Positions 22,209 through 33,679 are shown, counted from the first letter of the stretch. The stretch: DNA of 64,000 nt from Leptasterias polaris (GCA_037783415.1 JAZGTN010000035.1:248001-312000), one strand, 5' to 3'. The notes: generated from the sequence alone by a model not told the origin. Numbers and translations are program-made.

Positions 22209-22560
22209 ATGGGACAAGAAAAATACCAAGGCTATAGTCTCGTAGTAGATAACGAGTTGATGTTGTTTGGTATTACTGGTGACAAATTCAAATGCCTTAA
22301 TCTTATACTTTTAATAGCTCGTTTTCACATTTATAAAATGACATCGAGCGACAGACGTGCTTGCATCGTAGCTTTTAAAAAAGACATGGAACGGTGGAAC
22401 CTCTCAGAAATGTAATTCGAAATGGAATAAGTCTTCTGTATTCTGTGAGCTACCTACTTTAACCAGTTTAATTCTTTGCTGCAAGATATGCTGTTTTGTT
22501 TATTATCGTTTTTATGTTTATGTTGATAAGACAGCAATAAAATAAAACAAAAAGAAGAAG
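22209..22560 (+). mobile_element. LINE reverse transcriptase C-terminal fragment and 3' tail
   Basis: A 68-codon frame (22209-22415) contains LNLILLIARFHIYKM followed by a basic segment ending KDMERWN. A run of leucines then FHIYK or YYIYK then basic residues is characteristic of the post-thumb C-terminal part of several non-LTR retrotransposon reverse transcriptases. An AT-rich 3' region follows with CAATAAAATAAAACAAAAAG near 22535, like a LINE 3' end and A-rich tail. It is 5'-truncated and dead. It is a different family from the LINE end at 11887. Confidence 0.65.
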
Positions 22561-22954
22561 AAAAAGCAAAATTACCCCTCTAAAAGAAAAAAACACAACA
22601 AGAAAAAATACGAAAAAACAAACAAACAAACACCCCAACAACCCAACAAACAAACAATAGTTTAAACTGACAGAAGTTTCAGTGCAATGGTTAATGCAAT
22701 ACTATGCAACTGATAAATGTAAAAAGAGATTGCTTCACAATACGATTTGAAGATGTAAAGAACAATGCTCCCAATGAAAGGTCCAGCTTCATTATAGGTA
22801 GCAAAACAATAAATCACTGTTGCAAAATTGTTCCGTAGTAAGAGCCCCCCCCCCCCCCCCCCAATCTAAAACGCATTTTCCCGTCGTCTTACATTTAGGG
22901 TATACAAATGATATTACGCGGTTCTTATGATATTGCGTTTTTCCCACCCGAAGG
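22561..22954. other. A-rich and C-tract stretch
   Basis: An A-rich stretch with AACAAACAAACAAAC repeats lies near 22600-22655. A C18 run spans 22845-22862. No gene seen. Confidence 0.5.
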
Positions 22955-23205
22955 CTTCACAAAGCGCTCATTATATATTATGCAGCGCTATGCTTGGAAC
23001 TATAAGACCCATTAATATTGACAACGTGTACTTGGTGCTTTTGCGTTCATTACACAACACACGGAACCTACGGCTGTACGTCCCATCGGAAGGATGAAGT
23101 AATGATGGTGTGTCCAGAACGGGACTCGAACCCACACTCTTGCTGATCAGGAATCACAGAGCTCGAGTCCGGTGCACTTGACCGCCGAGAGTTACTGTTA
23201 GACGC
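22955..23205 (-). mobile_element. tRNA-derived SINE (SINE-1), minus strand
   Basis: On the minus strand the head reads through CTCGGCGGTCAAGTGCACCG to the B box GGGTTCGAGTCCCG near 23126, with the GATCAGCAAGAGTGTG block before it. Same family as 25021 and 12208. Confidence 0.8.
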
Positions 23206-23486
23206 TATTTGAGGGTGCATTGTTTTATTACCATGGTATTAGAACAATCCGGACTCAATCATTCTGAGTAATAGTTTCGATGAAAATCTGCAAACTTCCA
23301 TCAGCTTGTGTTCCCGAATTCAATTTTCGCACTTACGGATACAAACCTCTGCTTATACAGTGTTAGCGCTAAATGTTTGCTGCCACTTCCCAGGTTGTAT
23401 TGTAAACTTGTGTGTGACCCCTGGCTAGCTTCTGACTGGGACTGGCACACCAACGTTGACAACATAGTGCGACCGCCTACATAAAG

Positions 23487-23600
23487 GGCTTGTAGATAGC
23501 TTAGTTGGTAGATCGCCTAGTTGGTAGATCGCCGCCGGCACGTTAATCCGGAGGTTGTAGGTTCAAATCCAGCTCTCCGGTAAATTTGTCTATAATGTTA
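23487..23600 (+). mobile_element. tRNA-derived SINE (SINE-2) with duplicated A box
   Basis: The head contains TAGATAGCTTAGTTGGTAGA, and a 16-bp unit TAGTTGGTAGATCGCC is present twice in tandem. The B box GTAGGTTCAAATCCAGCT follows, then CCGGTAAATTT. Same family as the minus-strand copies at 26909 and 44660. The duplication covers the RNA polymerase III A box. Confidence 0.75.
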
Positions 23601-24150
23601 AACCCAAAACTAGATGTAGCGAATAATATTTATGAGGTACACACGAATTCCTTGCTAACCACTGTTTTTAATAGATTCGAGAAGGTAATTAGCTTTCGTT
23701 TACGGTATTTCACCGGGTAGAAAAAAACCCGCTAACGTTAGTTAATTAAAAAGTAAAATTGTTGTTTGGATCTCGAAATGATCTCTCGTCCATCAACAAT
23801 GTGCAATTTTTGTTCTTGTAAGATATAATGTTTTGCATTGACCGTGGTATATGCCATGTAATAAATGCTTTTGAATTTGAAATGAGCCCCATCATCTTTC
23901 AAAATTTGTTCAGAGAAAAACTTCTGAAAACAAATTTATTTCGGTGAAAATCGGGCCATGCACTATACGTTGAGATAAGAGCCATTCAATCTGGTCTATA
24001 TAGTTTAAACAATTATACTTTTAAAATTATAATATAATTATTAATTCTAATTATAATATGCTGCTTTCTAAAATTGGGGTTTCTGTAAATGTTTGTTTTG
24101 CAGAACAAAAACAACCCACCAATTATACCTTCAACAAGGTGCGTTCTTAC
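23601..24150. other. AT-rich stretch with a retroelement-like tail
   Basis: CATGTAATAAATGCTTTTGA followed by ATTTGAAATGA near 23855-23885 resembles a LINE or SINE 3' end. The rest is AT-rich with no supported gene. Confidence 0.4.
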
Positions 24151-24260
24151 CATGCCACAGTAGTAATAGCGACGCTTGTTAGTTAAACGTAAGAGAGAGA
24201 GAGTAATTCGTGACGTCATCCTCACCCAGGTTGGTCCTTTACCCGTAGATGTTTGTCCAA
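24151..24260 (-). CDS. Candidate internal exon, minus strand (hypothetical)
   Basis: A strong minus-strand acceptor (pyrimidine-rich run ending TTTGTTTGCCTTGCAG) abuts 24260, and a GTAAGA donor follows at 24150. The 110-nt exon is open in one phase for 36 codons, including GQTSTGKGPTWVRMTSRITL and ending NKRRYYYCGM (phase 1 in, phase 0 out). A shorter alternative donor (GTGAGG) lies inside. I do not recognise the product and found no partner exon. The frame also continues upstream of the acceptor. Confidence 0.28.
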
Positions 24261-25020
24261 CTGCAAGGCAAACAAATGTTGGGGGGAAAAAGAACACGCT
24301 CCGAAGCCCGGAAGTGGTTTCACAATTATTCCGAAATCCCATCGAGCTCGGATTGCCCGCTGACCTAAAACACTGGTTGATGTCTCCGATGATCGCAGCC
24401 GTGGCTAACAAACAAGCTGCGCATGACTGCAAACTTCAATGAACTTAAAAGTTTGCTGAAGGGCGCCGCCCGGGGTCGATTACCACCTCTTCAGGGATGC
24501 TGGTGCGCATTTTACATCATTACTTAACCTTGCGCAAATACTAAATACGGCTTGAAGGGTACCAGTCCCTTGGATGCACGCCAACCGGAAATGAACTAAT
24601 TTTTAAGAGGCCTGTCTATCAAAGCTGCGTATATTAGCACTAACTTGTTAATATTAAAGCTTTTATGTTTGCAAATGTGGTGAATGGTTTACGGCTCTGA
24701 TTTTGTTAACGTTTAATATTATGCAACAATTCCATGGTGTTAAATCACAGTCTTATTATAGACAAGGTATAGGTAATTGGTAATTGTTTCAAATTAATCT
24801 GCAAGCTCACTGATTTTAAAGATCGATTACACAATTTACTTATTTTGAAATCAGCCCAAAATAAACATGCACCAAAATCCCAGACAAAACGAAAACCATT
24901 TAGATCTGTTTCGTGATCGAGGAGCTCGATGAATTATTGTTCAATGGCATGATCCTATGATAAGGGTATCTAAAAGTGAAACATGGGAATTGTTTAATCT
25001 GCCGCAGAGAACTTTTCCCT
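24261..25020. other. Unassigned stretch, no gene seen
   Basis: Mixed composition with no shared repeats recognised. It lies between a candidate exon and a SINE. Confidence 0.4.
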
Positions 25021-25437
25021 TAAATGTCTTAGCCGAGCGGTCAAGCGACTCAAGCTCTAGTGTTTCTGATCAGCAGAGTGTGGGTTCGAGTCCTGGTCTT
25101 GTCACTTATGTCCTTAAGCAAGACACTTAACCAGGGACGTATAGCCGTAGGCCCCGTTGTATAATGCACGTAAACGAATCCAGTGACACTTATCGCTACA
25201 AAGAGAAGGGGTGTGCACCGGTGTTTCTGGTAGTGGCCGCTGAGTGCGCCGCAGCACCTTGTAAACCAGTATAAGGTGCTATACGTGTCTCACATTATTC
25301 ATAACCTTCAAAACCTGTCTTAAAAAGTGTTTTCTCCAGTGCCTTAAGCACCTTATTGGTGGGTACGTGCGCAATATAAGACTTCAATATCATTTATCAT
25401 AATATCATTTATCATTTCAATATCATTTACCGAAAGT
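25021..25437 (+). mobile_element. tRNA-derived SINE (SINE-1), longest copy
   Basis: The head AGCCGAGCGGTCAAGCGACT and B box GGGTTCGAGTCCTGGTC are followed by CACTTATGTCCTTAAGCAAG. A long body contains CACCGGTGTTTCTGG and GCGCAATATAAG. It ends in a short tandem of ATATCATTTA units (25390-25437), which is likely the 3' tail repeat of the SINE. Good reference copy for the family here. Confidence 0.85.
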
Positions 25438-26404
25438 TTCTCTTCTAGTTCGTTGATGAGGATAAAGACCCCCTTTTTCAATGTAGTCCAGAGATCAAGT
25501 TACGCAACAACAGACAATCAAACTCACTCCAGATCCTAATTATATCTTTCTTTTGTAATTGAGTTCATTGAGCTTTCATATGTGTCTTCAATAGTGTTTT
25601 CCCCTAATTCCGATCAAATTTGTGACAAGTCAACGGGGAAGAATTCTCCATTGAGTGGGTGGGCAGGAAACTCAGAGGGGGGTAAGGTGCAACAAAGAAC
25701 CTGATATCGAACGGGGAAGTCAGTCTATATTTTATAGGGTATCATATAATCTTCGTCATAGTCAATACATACACTTCAGGATTGATTAAAAAGCCACGCG
25801 TATACATTCTGCGAGTCACAAAGAAGACCTACTACTACGCCAACCCATCTTCCATGACTTGGGAAATAATGAGTTTTAATTAGTATTCCCGCCCAGTGGG
25901 CAGAGGCCAGATCTGTTTTTCCAGTTGGAAAACACAGCCCCATGAGGGCCCTCAACATCCCTTCACGGTCGCTGCCACTTTGTGGTTGGCCACTTATCTC
26001 CTCCCGTCAAGTGCCTCTCTGAACCCCCCTGTCTCAACCCAGGCGGCATTCGGCGATGAGGATGCTGGGAGGGGTAGGAAGAGTGGGGACTGGTACCCAA
26101 GATGCGGTCATTGTCTGTACCTACACTCGGTACGTGTATCACTCTCCCGCATCTCACACGTGCGGAGAATTAAAAAAGTGGCCCATAATCAAATTTTAAT
26201 TTTATTGCAAACATGCAGAGGGAATCTAATAGTCGCGAGCAAGTGACGATTGCAACACCGCACCGCGATGTCCTACTTAGTGCATGCGCTATCCATACAC
26301 GAGTCTGCGCGTTGCTGTGAGCATCACGTGGTCCTCTGACGTAGGAGGAATTGTGGTGATTTGTCTGCAAGTGTGTGCCACCCCCCCCCCCCCTGTCAGT
26401 GGTA
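25438..26404. other. Upstream flank of the candidate secreted-peptide gene
   Basis: The part from about 25890 to 26350 is GC-richer than its surroundings and holds long frames on both strands, but those begin at non-ATG codons. A C13 run lies at 26381-26393. This could be promoter-proximal regulatory sequence for the TATA promoter just downstream. Confidence 0.35.
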
Positions 26405-26466
26405 CGTTATTGTCACCAATCACGCGTGTGACAAGATATAAAAGCAATAGCATTATATGGGCAGTC
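26405..26466 (+). promoter_or_regulatory. CCAAT/TATA promoter of the candidate secreted-peptide gene
   Basis: CACCAATCAC (CCAAT box, about 26414-26423) is followed by GATATAAAAGC with TATAAAAG at 26437-26444. The start would be expected about 25-31 bases after the TATA box, near 26467. An ATG at 26457 therefore falls outside the transcript. The downstream leader ends at a consensus splice donor, which supports this as a genuine core promoter. Confidence 0.5.
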
Positions 26467-26632
26467 AAAGCATTTCAAAGTCGCCCATCAGTATCACTAC
26501 AACGGGAACCGGTGATTTTTTACTCTACTTCTTCTGTTTTTTGTCATCTTTCAGACAGTCCGCTCCTCACCAAAGTTAGTCTACATAGTATAAAGCACAC
26601 ACACGCGCACACCCCCCAACACAGTCCACACG
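26467..26632 (+). other. 5' leader exon without any ATG (exon 1 of secreted-peptide model)
   Basis: About 166 bases from the expected start to a donor CACACG/GTAAGTGT (GT at 26633). The leader contains no ATG, as expected for a 5' UTR exon. The next exon in the model begins exactly with ATG, so translation would start at the splice junction with context CACACGATGC. Leader-only first exons are common in genes for small secreted peptides. The transcription start is inferred, not observed. Confidence 0.48.
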
Positions 26633-26908
26633 GTAAGTGTTCTTTTCATTTTTAAACTTCTTAACTGGGATGTTGTTTCTTTATACTTTTCAAATTTGAA
26701 GAATAGGTGGATCTTCCTGTATTTATAGCGTACGAGAAATCAAAACATTTGTGTTGGTAGATTCAGAGAAGTTCTCTCCATTAAGTTTGAGGCAACGGAA
26801 AACCGAAATGACAGCATTGAAGCCCGGCACCGGTGCTCAATTTTGTTCCGTTTCGGTCCGCTGACGGTATAGAGCAAGCCAAACTAACCAAGTTCAATCT
26901 TATTAGGT

Positions 26909-27062
26909 AATAAACCACAAGGGAAACTGACTGGATAAATTTTAAATATTTCTGGGTTGAACAAAGATAAATTCACCAAGCAGGACTTGAACCTGCGACC
27001 TCCGGAGTAACGTCGCGGCGTTCTACCAACTGAGCTCTACCAACTGAGCTATCTAGTCCTAT
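26909..27062 (-). mobile_element. tRNA-derived SINE (SINE-2) with duplicated A box, minus strand
   Basis: On the minus strand: CTAGATAGCTCAGTTGGTAG with the 14-bp unit CTCAGTTGGTAGAG partly repeated in tandem (plus-strand CTACCAACTGAGCT twice), then B box GCAGGTTCAAGTCCTGC, ATTTATCTTTGTTCAACCC and a tail ending CCCTTGTGGTTTATTACC. It lies in intron 1 of the peptide gene model. Confidence 0.8.
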
Positions 27063-28309
27063 TGTTGGCGATCTTCCGTGTGGTCAATGTCTTGTTCGGG
27101 GTGCCAGTCCTATAACTGCAGTATAGCTATAGGGATCACGCCGGGTAGTCAAGGTTGTCACGATGATAGTCATCACTTTATGATTGTTATCAGAAATACC
27201 AAGTGAACCTATTTTTTCTAAATTTTTCGCTTTTAAACGGTTCCTGTTTTGTCGTACTCAAGACGAATACATCAGCAAAAAGCTTTTTCCCAACAGAACA
27301 GCACCCGCGGCTTTCAGCGGAAATTTCACCGGTACCGTAAATTGAACGCCCGTAAAAACTTGACACTGTTTTAGAATCGGTCTTGATGTTTCTAAAAAGA
27401 TAAGTGCAGATAAAAATTATTGTACAAGAAACATCTTTACAAGCTTAGCTTCCACAAGTGCGTGCCGAGAACAGGTTGGATTCAATTTATGTTTGAATTG
27501 TCATAATCTTGTGACCGTATCAATCAAATGCTGCTGACTAAAATTAGACTAGTGTGTGAGTGTGATGGCGCCTGAAACGATTCAAAATGTGGGCCTGGTT
27601 TATCTCGCTAACAGGCACGGTGAAATTGAAATAATAGTCCTGCATGTTGAAATCAAAACGAGACTGGCTGTTTAAATAGTCTGCTTCCTGTATAGCCAAT
27701 AGTGTTCATTATTCAAAAAAGAGTTACTTTAGCAACCGATGTAAAAATATATATTCAAAGGAATCCATTGCTTGATTGAAGAATGTTTGCGTTGTTTGAG
27801 GTATTTCCCTTTTTTAGAAATATTTTTGTGTAATGATCATTAGAAAAAAAGTACCCTCGAGGCGAATTTCAGGAACAATCCGACCAGACAAACTCCGGCC
27901 TTGATTAACTGATGAGCTTGGTTGTATTCAGAGCAAATAGAAAATTGCATTTTGCTGAGACTAATCATCAGTTTAATACAATATTTTTGAGGGGAACTAG
28001 TCAATGAGACGTTTTGGAACATTCATGGATAAAATTGAAGTCTATTGTGAGCCCAAGGAGAAAAGGGAAGAAAGTAAACACCAATGAGAAAAATAGAATG
28101 GAGGAACAGGGATTTATTCCAAAGCCGATATCGAACTGTACAAATATGAAAATCATGCATAGTTGAAACCGAAAAGGGAAAAGCAGGCTTGATTTGTTTT
28201 CAGACATAAATTATTTTGAATTGATTTTAAAGTGATCTAACTTCGTAACTCGGGTTCGTTTAGCATGTGTGCCGCTTGAACCCAGGCGTTTTTCCCCTTC
28301 TGCAAATAG
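27063..28309. other. Intron-like AT-rich stretch
   Basis: No repeat family recognised and no supported exon. It lies in intron 1 of the peptide gene model. Confidence 0.35.
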
Positions 28310-28407
28310 ACTGGCCACTCACTCGTGGAGACAAGGTATTTTTGTTAAATAAGATTAAGGATTCAACCTTCTCGATCACCGATTTTGATTTGGGAAGTGC
28401 AAATCTG
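28310..28407 (+). CDS. Candidate 98-nt coding exon (hypothetical)
   Basis: A pyrimidine-rich acceptor (CGTTTTTCCCCTTCTGCAAATAG) precedes 28310 and a donor CTG/GTAAGG follows 28407. The frame is open on phase 1 in, phase 0 out, and reads WPLTRGDKVFLLNKIKDSTF then SITDFDLGSANL. Composition is protein-like and the stretch is not a known repeat here. It lies inside intron 1 of the peptide model on the same strand, but its phase does not fit before the ATG exon. It would belong to another transcript. Product not recognised. Confidence 0.3.
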
Positions 28408-29189
28408 GTAAGGGGTGCCACACCTAGAAATAATGCTCATTTGGTGTTACAATTCTCGCGAGAAACTGTATTATCTCGATGAAATATTCTTAAAATTGAG
28501 TGGAAATTGAATTTGCCACAAACACAAGTATCTGGTGTTTTTTTAAGGAAGAGTTATGAAAAGGAAATTTTCTTTCAGATGATTTGGTATTTCTGTTAAC
28601 GTTTTTTTTCCTTAGTAACTCCAAAATCCCGCAATCCCAAAAATCTGTTTTTCTCCTCACAAAGTTTCCTCTATCATTTTGATTCTTTTAAACTCGACAT
28701 TTCCCTTTTTTTTTTTTTTTCGACGTCACATCCCTGGTGAAAATAAAATCTATTTCGACTTCGATTCACAGACACATTGTGGTATCGAGTACACTCCATC
28801 GGAAGTTTTGCTGAAATTATTTCGGTATTAATTGAATTCGGCCGGTGAGTATAAAGTGCCCACCGGCTGCCATTCTAGCTCATATACCACGGGGGGGGGG
28901 GGGGGGGAATATATATATATATATAAGAAGAAGACGTAAGAAGAAGTAGAAGAGGTTGAAGACAACAGCCCGGACAGGCGAGTGCCTGATCATGTTATTA
29001 TTGATAATGTGTAACTCAATCCAGCATCTACATCAGTATTACGGCAACTAGTTAGGTGTTTCTCATATGTTGCTGAAGTCTCTTCCCACCTGTCAACTAA
29101 TTGGGGCGTGGACTAGGGGCCTTTTTGTATTTCTACAAAATCATCCAATTCACTGCTTTAAAGATTCATTTCTGGCGGGAAAACACGGT
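28408..29189. other. Intron-like stretch with homopolymers
   Basis: A T run lies at about 28697-28711, a G17 run at 28891-28907 immediately followed by (AT)n at about 28910-28924, then AAG-rich sequence. No gene seen. Confidence 0.6.
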
Positions 29190-31109
29190 GGGGTATGCAC
29201 CCATGGACCTTTAGACCTAGATTCAAAAGCCCCCAAGCATTTCTAATCCAGTTATATTTCTTGCTCGATGAGATTGTGGTCTCAAATGCGGGTATCATCA
29301 GTGTGTGGGGTTTGCGTCGAGAAGACAAATTACCACAGATGAAAAAGATGGGGGGAAAAAACATCCGTTTGTTTGGGCGAGCACGCCGGTTGTTAGCGTA
29401 GATACGTGTGATCTTCACATCTGCAGCTGCCGCGATCGGGGAACTCGACTCTGCTCGCCTGCGTCAATGTTGCAAGAGATAAATCATTGCTTGCAGTGGT
29501 CTGACTGTGGTAATGAGGGACAAGCATTCGATAAGAAGAAGAGTGATAGAAGAAGAAGAAAAATTCAAGCATTTTAGAGTGCAGTTGGGTCGGATTGCGA
29601 GAGTGCGTGATGGGAACATCGCACGGCAGGTTTTGAAACCTTCAGCGTTGTTCCCGGAGAGTTGGTGATGGTCGTGGTCTTTTAGGGCCGGCGTTTATTA
29701 CCGGGTGGGATTGCAATTTGTATCTTATCATCAGCACTCTTATTTACGACGATGTGTTGTATAGATAAGTCTTAAAAACGAGGGTGCATTCAGATTTTCT
29801 ATCTTCATCCACTTGACTTTTCACCCACCTGGTTTTGTACTATGTCCCGAAATAGTTTTTATTTTATTTATTTCGATGATAGAGTGGTGTTCTTTCATAT
29901 TTAATACATGAGTTTGCTCCGGCTCGATTTCGCACGAAAGGATCTGGCATTAGAATAAAGTGTCCATAGTTCCCATCCCAAAATGTGTTTCGCTGAGTTT
30001 CCATTCCGCATCTAAAGGGCAACCATTCGCGGTATCATCTGACTTGGGGGTGGGGCCGGTAAGAGGGTTTGGGCTGATAGAAGTCTTTGAAAGAAGGATG
30101 TAACCAAAGTTTTACCGGTAAAAAGGGCGCAAGCAATATGTGCAAAATTGTGCTTCAAGAAAACTGTGCGTGAAAGTTTGATCCTTTTTTGCAATTAATA
30201 AGTCGTTACAGGAAGGTTATAACTTTAGCGACAAAAATCGAACAGTATCGCCGTTTTTCCTTTTTTTTTTTCAGGAGCCATTTTATTGTTTATACCTTCA
30301 GTAACTGGGACAAAATACTTCTGTGCCTAATGGAAGAAGGGCGTAGAGCCTTACGCCCATTTCCGGGCACACGGCGAAGTGCTACAGACATTCCTTTATG
30401 GTTTCATTAACTGAAACTGTTCAACGATTAAACAATTGTGAAAGTTAAAAGCTTCCAAATACATTAAGAAACATAGCAGCACCATCGCAAATTTATACCC
30501 AGAAGTGACCAGGGTTAAAAAACTACTTTAAAGAACATTTTACACAAAAATTGACACCTCCCTAAGAGAAACAAACCCAAACACAAAAGACCGTTGTTTT
30601 CCATGTGGAAAGAAACTCAGTGATGAATCTATTTGAAAACTCAATTTCGTTGTTAACTTCCTTTTCTCCCCCGTAGAGATATCGAAAACCGTAAAAAACA
30701 TATGAAATCTATCCGTCAATTTCGATCGTCAACCTCACAGTCGCTGCGTAATTTAGGTAAGGTTGTTTCATTGACGCTACACTGGAAAGAAAAGAAGAAA
30801 AAAACCGAACATTTTCATTTCTGAAAGGCCCGTGTAACATCACACACCGGACAAACAATATTTCAAAGACAATTTGACACCGTCAAGAGTTGTTTTAATC
30901 AAATAAGCTTCAAGTTGGAAGTTAGTGAATGGTTTATTTCGAAAGCGACGAGGATAACATTGCCGGCTTTTCAACATTTAACTCTGCTGGCTCATGTCAC
31001 TGCATGATTGTATTTTTGAGCTGACTCTTTTTAAAGTGTAACGCCTCGCCATCCATGTTTCTGGATCAAGGAACACATTTTCATTTTAGTTCTCTTGTCG
31101 AGGGACTGA
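29190..31109. other. Intron-like stretch with weak open frames
   Basis: Three overlapping frames at 29158-29577 (both strands) are open. One plus frame carries six cysteines between residues about 35 and 70, but it starts next to no promoter and has no splice signals. An acceptor-like CAACCTCACAG and donor-like TTTAG/GTAAGG bracket only 16 bases near 30752-30767. Nothing here is called as a gene. Confidence 0.3.
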
Positions 31110-31265
31110 ATGAGAGATCCAGAGAGTGGGACGGCAACTAATAACGGTGTTGTGTGCGAGGAGTCGGGGACTGCCGGCGGACGCAAGGACAGTTTAGATC
31201 GCCTGTCACTCCAGGTTTTCTGCTTCTCATTTCGCTTCGGTCAGAAAGAGTTTCACCAGCAGTAA
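31110..31265 (+). CDS. Short complete ORF of 51 codons (hypothetical)
   Basis: ATG 31110 to TAA 31263. The product starts MRDPESGTATNNGVVCEESG, continues TAGGRKDSLDRLSLQ and ends in an aromatic segment VFCFSFRFGQKEFHQQ. It sits in a GC-richer patch inside otherwise AT-rich DNA and is not part of any repeat I recognise. No domain is recognised and no signal peptide is seen. It may be a first coding exon or chance. Confidence 0.22.
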   Translation: MRDPESGTATNNGVVCEESGTAGGRKDSLDRLSLQVFCFSFRFGQKEFHQQ

Positions 31266-31987
31266 TTTACATGGTTTACAGAGCGATAAAGCGTAGCAAC
31301 TGGTGATTGGATGCTGATGTGTTTTGACTAATGGCGAGAATACACGTTGCCTCGCCTCTGAGTTTTAGAGCAAGTCGTTTTCATAGGGATATGTACAATT
31401 TTTGAACCCATGGTTTGTGCTTGGTCTCTGGCTTACAGGCACGGTCCGTCTTTTTATAAAGCCCGGAGTTCCAAAAGCGCATGTTTTCAAAATGACCGAC
31501 ATAATCTATTAAAGCTGAAACCAACTTTGTTTTGAGCCACCAACCGTATTCGTCAATTCTCAGATGCATTACAAGGAAACTTGAGAAGCGTTCTGTGCAG
31601 CATATCGGTTTTTCGGCTGCGAGAGTTCGCGATGATACTTCATCGGATTAAGCCGTAGTTATAAATGCACATGTCAGGGGAAACTGAACTGCAACTTCAT
31701 CGATTTTAGATGAAGGATTCAGTTATGTTTTATGAACCCATTTTACGAGTATGTTGATCAGTGTGTTCTCTGTATACATGAACAGACGGTTTATTTATTT
31801 ATTTATTTATTTATTTGCTGTCCTTCATGACCAATTTAGTGATCATGGGTCGTGGTGTGAATCAAATTCATGTAATGTTTAAGTTCTAGATCGTGATAAT
31901 AATAAAATAAGACCGGAACAGCTTTGTGTTCGTCCAAAGAACAAGCACCTAATGTCTAGTTATTATTATTAGTACTCTGCAAAACCT
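31266..31987. other. Intron-like stretch with a TTTA microsatellite
   Basis: (TTTA)n of about 6-7 units at 31791-31817. A minus-strand 62-codon ATG frame lies at 31381-31569 with no supporting signals. Nothing else recognised. Confidence 0.5.
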
Positions 31988-32213
31988 GAGGTGGTAAAAT
32001 TGACACCATGGGTGTTGTTACATATAGATACCCCAAAAGAATCAAAATTTACACAATAGGCCTAGACTGTTAACATAACACTAACTTTTGCCAACAAAAT
32101 TACATTGGTGTTATTTTAACACCTTACGGTGTTAATTTTGATTCTCTCTTGGGTGTCTATTTGACAACACACACGGTGTCAATTTTAACACCCAAGTTTA
32201 TTTGTTGCAGTGT
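31988..32213. repeat. GGTGTT/AACACC-rich degenerate inverted element
   Basis: TGACACCATGGGTGTTGTTAC at the left and GGTGTCAATTTTAACACCC at the right, with several internal TGGTGTTATTTTAACACC palindromes and two TCAAAAT/ATTTTGA-type blocks. This word-palindrome style is widespread in animal genomes as degenerate non-autonomous elements. No coding capacity. Confidence 0.6.
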
Positions 32214-32859
32214 AGTAGTAGTGGTATTGTAATTGCCCCCATTATATAATTAAATATTCAACACTAAAAGGCTAATGGTTTTTATTTATCGCTATAGAGT
32301 TACCTGTGTGAGAAAGATGGACTGAAACAACAAAAATAATCAAACTAAACTATTCTGATAATGTTTATTTCCTATTGTGACGTTGAGGTCAGGATCTGTT
32401 GTTTGCCCAAGCTCTAGGAATTATAAGCAGAACTTCCCTCTCCACCCACAATCGCGCCCCACCCACTTCTTGTAATGACGTTGATAGGGACAGTGAATTC
32501 TCTTAAACGAAAGTAAATATAAATGGGATGACGAAAATTGAAAGTAAATATAGCTCACTCTGAAAAATAAACATCTTGAACAAAATTGATGGCTACACAC
32601 AAAAGTATTTTATGAGGAACAGTAATGCGTGTTTTAGTGGGGTAGATAGAGGAACTATCGTACCTTATATGTATACAGACATGGACTTTGACACAGTCAG
32701 AGTTTGAGAAAGATATTTGGTTATCAGGCCATTGAATTTTGAAAAAAATACATAGGTTTAACAAGCAATGTTGAAAATTTTGAAAATTGCTTATTATTCT
32801 ACCTATAATGGACAAGGACAGTTTTGCTGTACTATTTTATTTAGTTCGACAGTCAGTTC
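32214..32859. other. AT-rich stretch with family K fragments
   Basis: GACACAGTCAGAGTTTGAGA, AAAGATATTTGG and ATTGCTTATTATTCTACCTA near 32690-32808 are diverged matches to the repeat at 11120-11560. No gene seen. Confidence 0.4.
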
Positions 32860-33180
32860 GACCAGTATCCCGGGTCAGGCTTCCCACACATGGGTAAGGT
32901 CCCGGTGGGCAAAAGTTACCTGGTTTTCGGAGCCAACCAAACGGGTAATAGGACAAGTAAGTGTGTCAATGAGCGTCCGGGTCTGTCATCAGACTGTCCC
33001 AAACACTGGTCAGGTTCCGGGTCAGCCTTGATCCGGTTCTGAGTCAGAACCACTGGAAATAAGGGTCAGAATGTGTGCCTGGTTGCTGACCAAGACTCCA
33101 GGGTAGCAACATTGACTCAGTTTCCTGAGTCAAAACAACTAGAAATTAGGGTCAGACCGACCCACATTGAGTCACATCTT
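32860..33180. repeat. Degenerate GACCC/GGGTC-rich repeat, copy 3
   Basis: Repeated CGGGTCAG, GAGTCA and GGGTCAGA words at irregular spacing for about 320 bases, as at 4105, 6545 and 44120. Confidence 0.55.
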
Positions 33181-33679
33181 GTCAGACTTAATCAATACAG
33201 ATCCTGGAATCCCAAAAGTGAAACAAAAGAGGAAAATCCCTCGAGATTTTGAACTAATATTTGCGAGGTGCTCATTTTAACTGAAATAACATTGCATTAC
33301 AATAACTTGCTCTTTTGTATTTACCGACTGTGTATTATAGCTTAATACTGTGGCCACTGTGCAACTCAGCCTCTGGGATACAATATGGTGTGAACAAACC
33401 AATAACAATAACAATCTGCTTCATAACAATTAGCCGGTGACAGCATAAAGCGCTGGAGTATTTCGAAATATTGTACCGTGAAAGATTGACCAATCACTTC
33501 CTGCTTTGAATAAGGATAGTTGAAGTCTTAATATTACACAAGGGAGATGCATCTCAAATCACTGACATGTGCATTGGATTTTCTCTTGATAATCTTAATA
33601 ATCCTTGTGAAGAATTGTTGTTAGTATTGCTATTACTTTGTTGTTATTACCAATATTGTTATTATCTTCAACAATACAG
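33181..33679. other. End of intron 1 in the peptide gene model
   Basis: AT-rich. The last 60 bases are T-rich (TTGCTATTACTTTGTTGTTA and following) up to the acceptor AATACAG at 33679. No repeat recognised. Confidence 0.4.

Noticed and set aside
25896..26246. 116-codon plus ORF upstream of the TATA promoter
   Set aside because: Begins at GTG, with a comparable open frame on the other strand; more likely GC-richer promoter flank.
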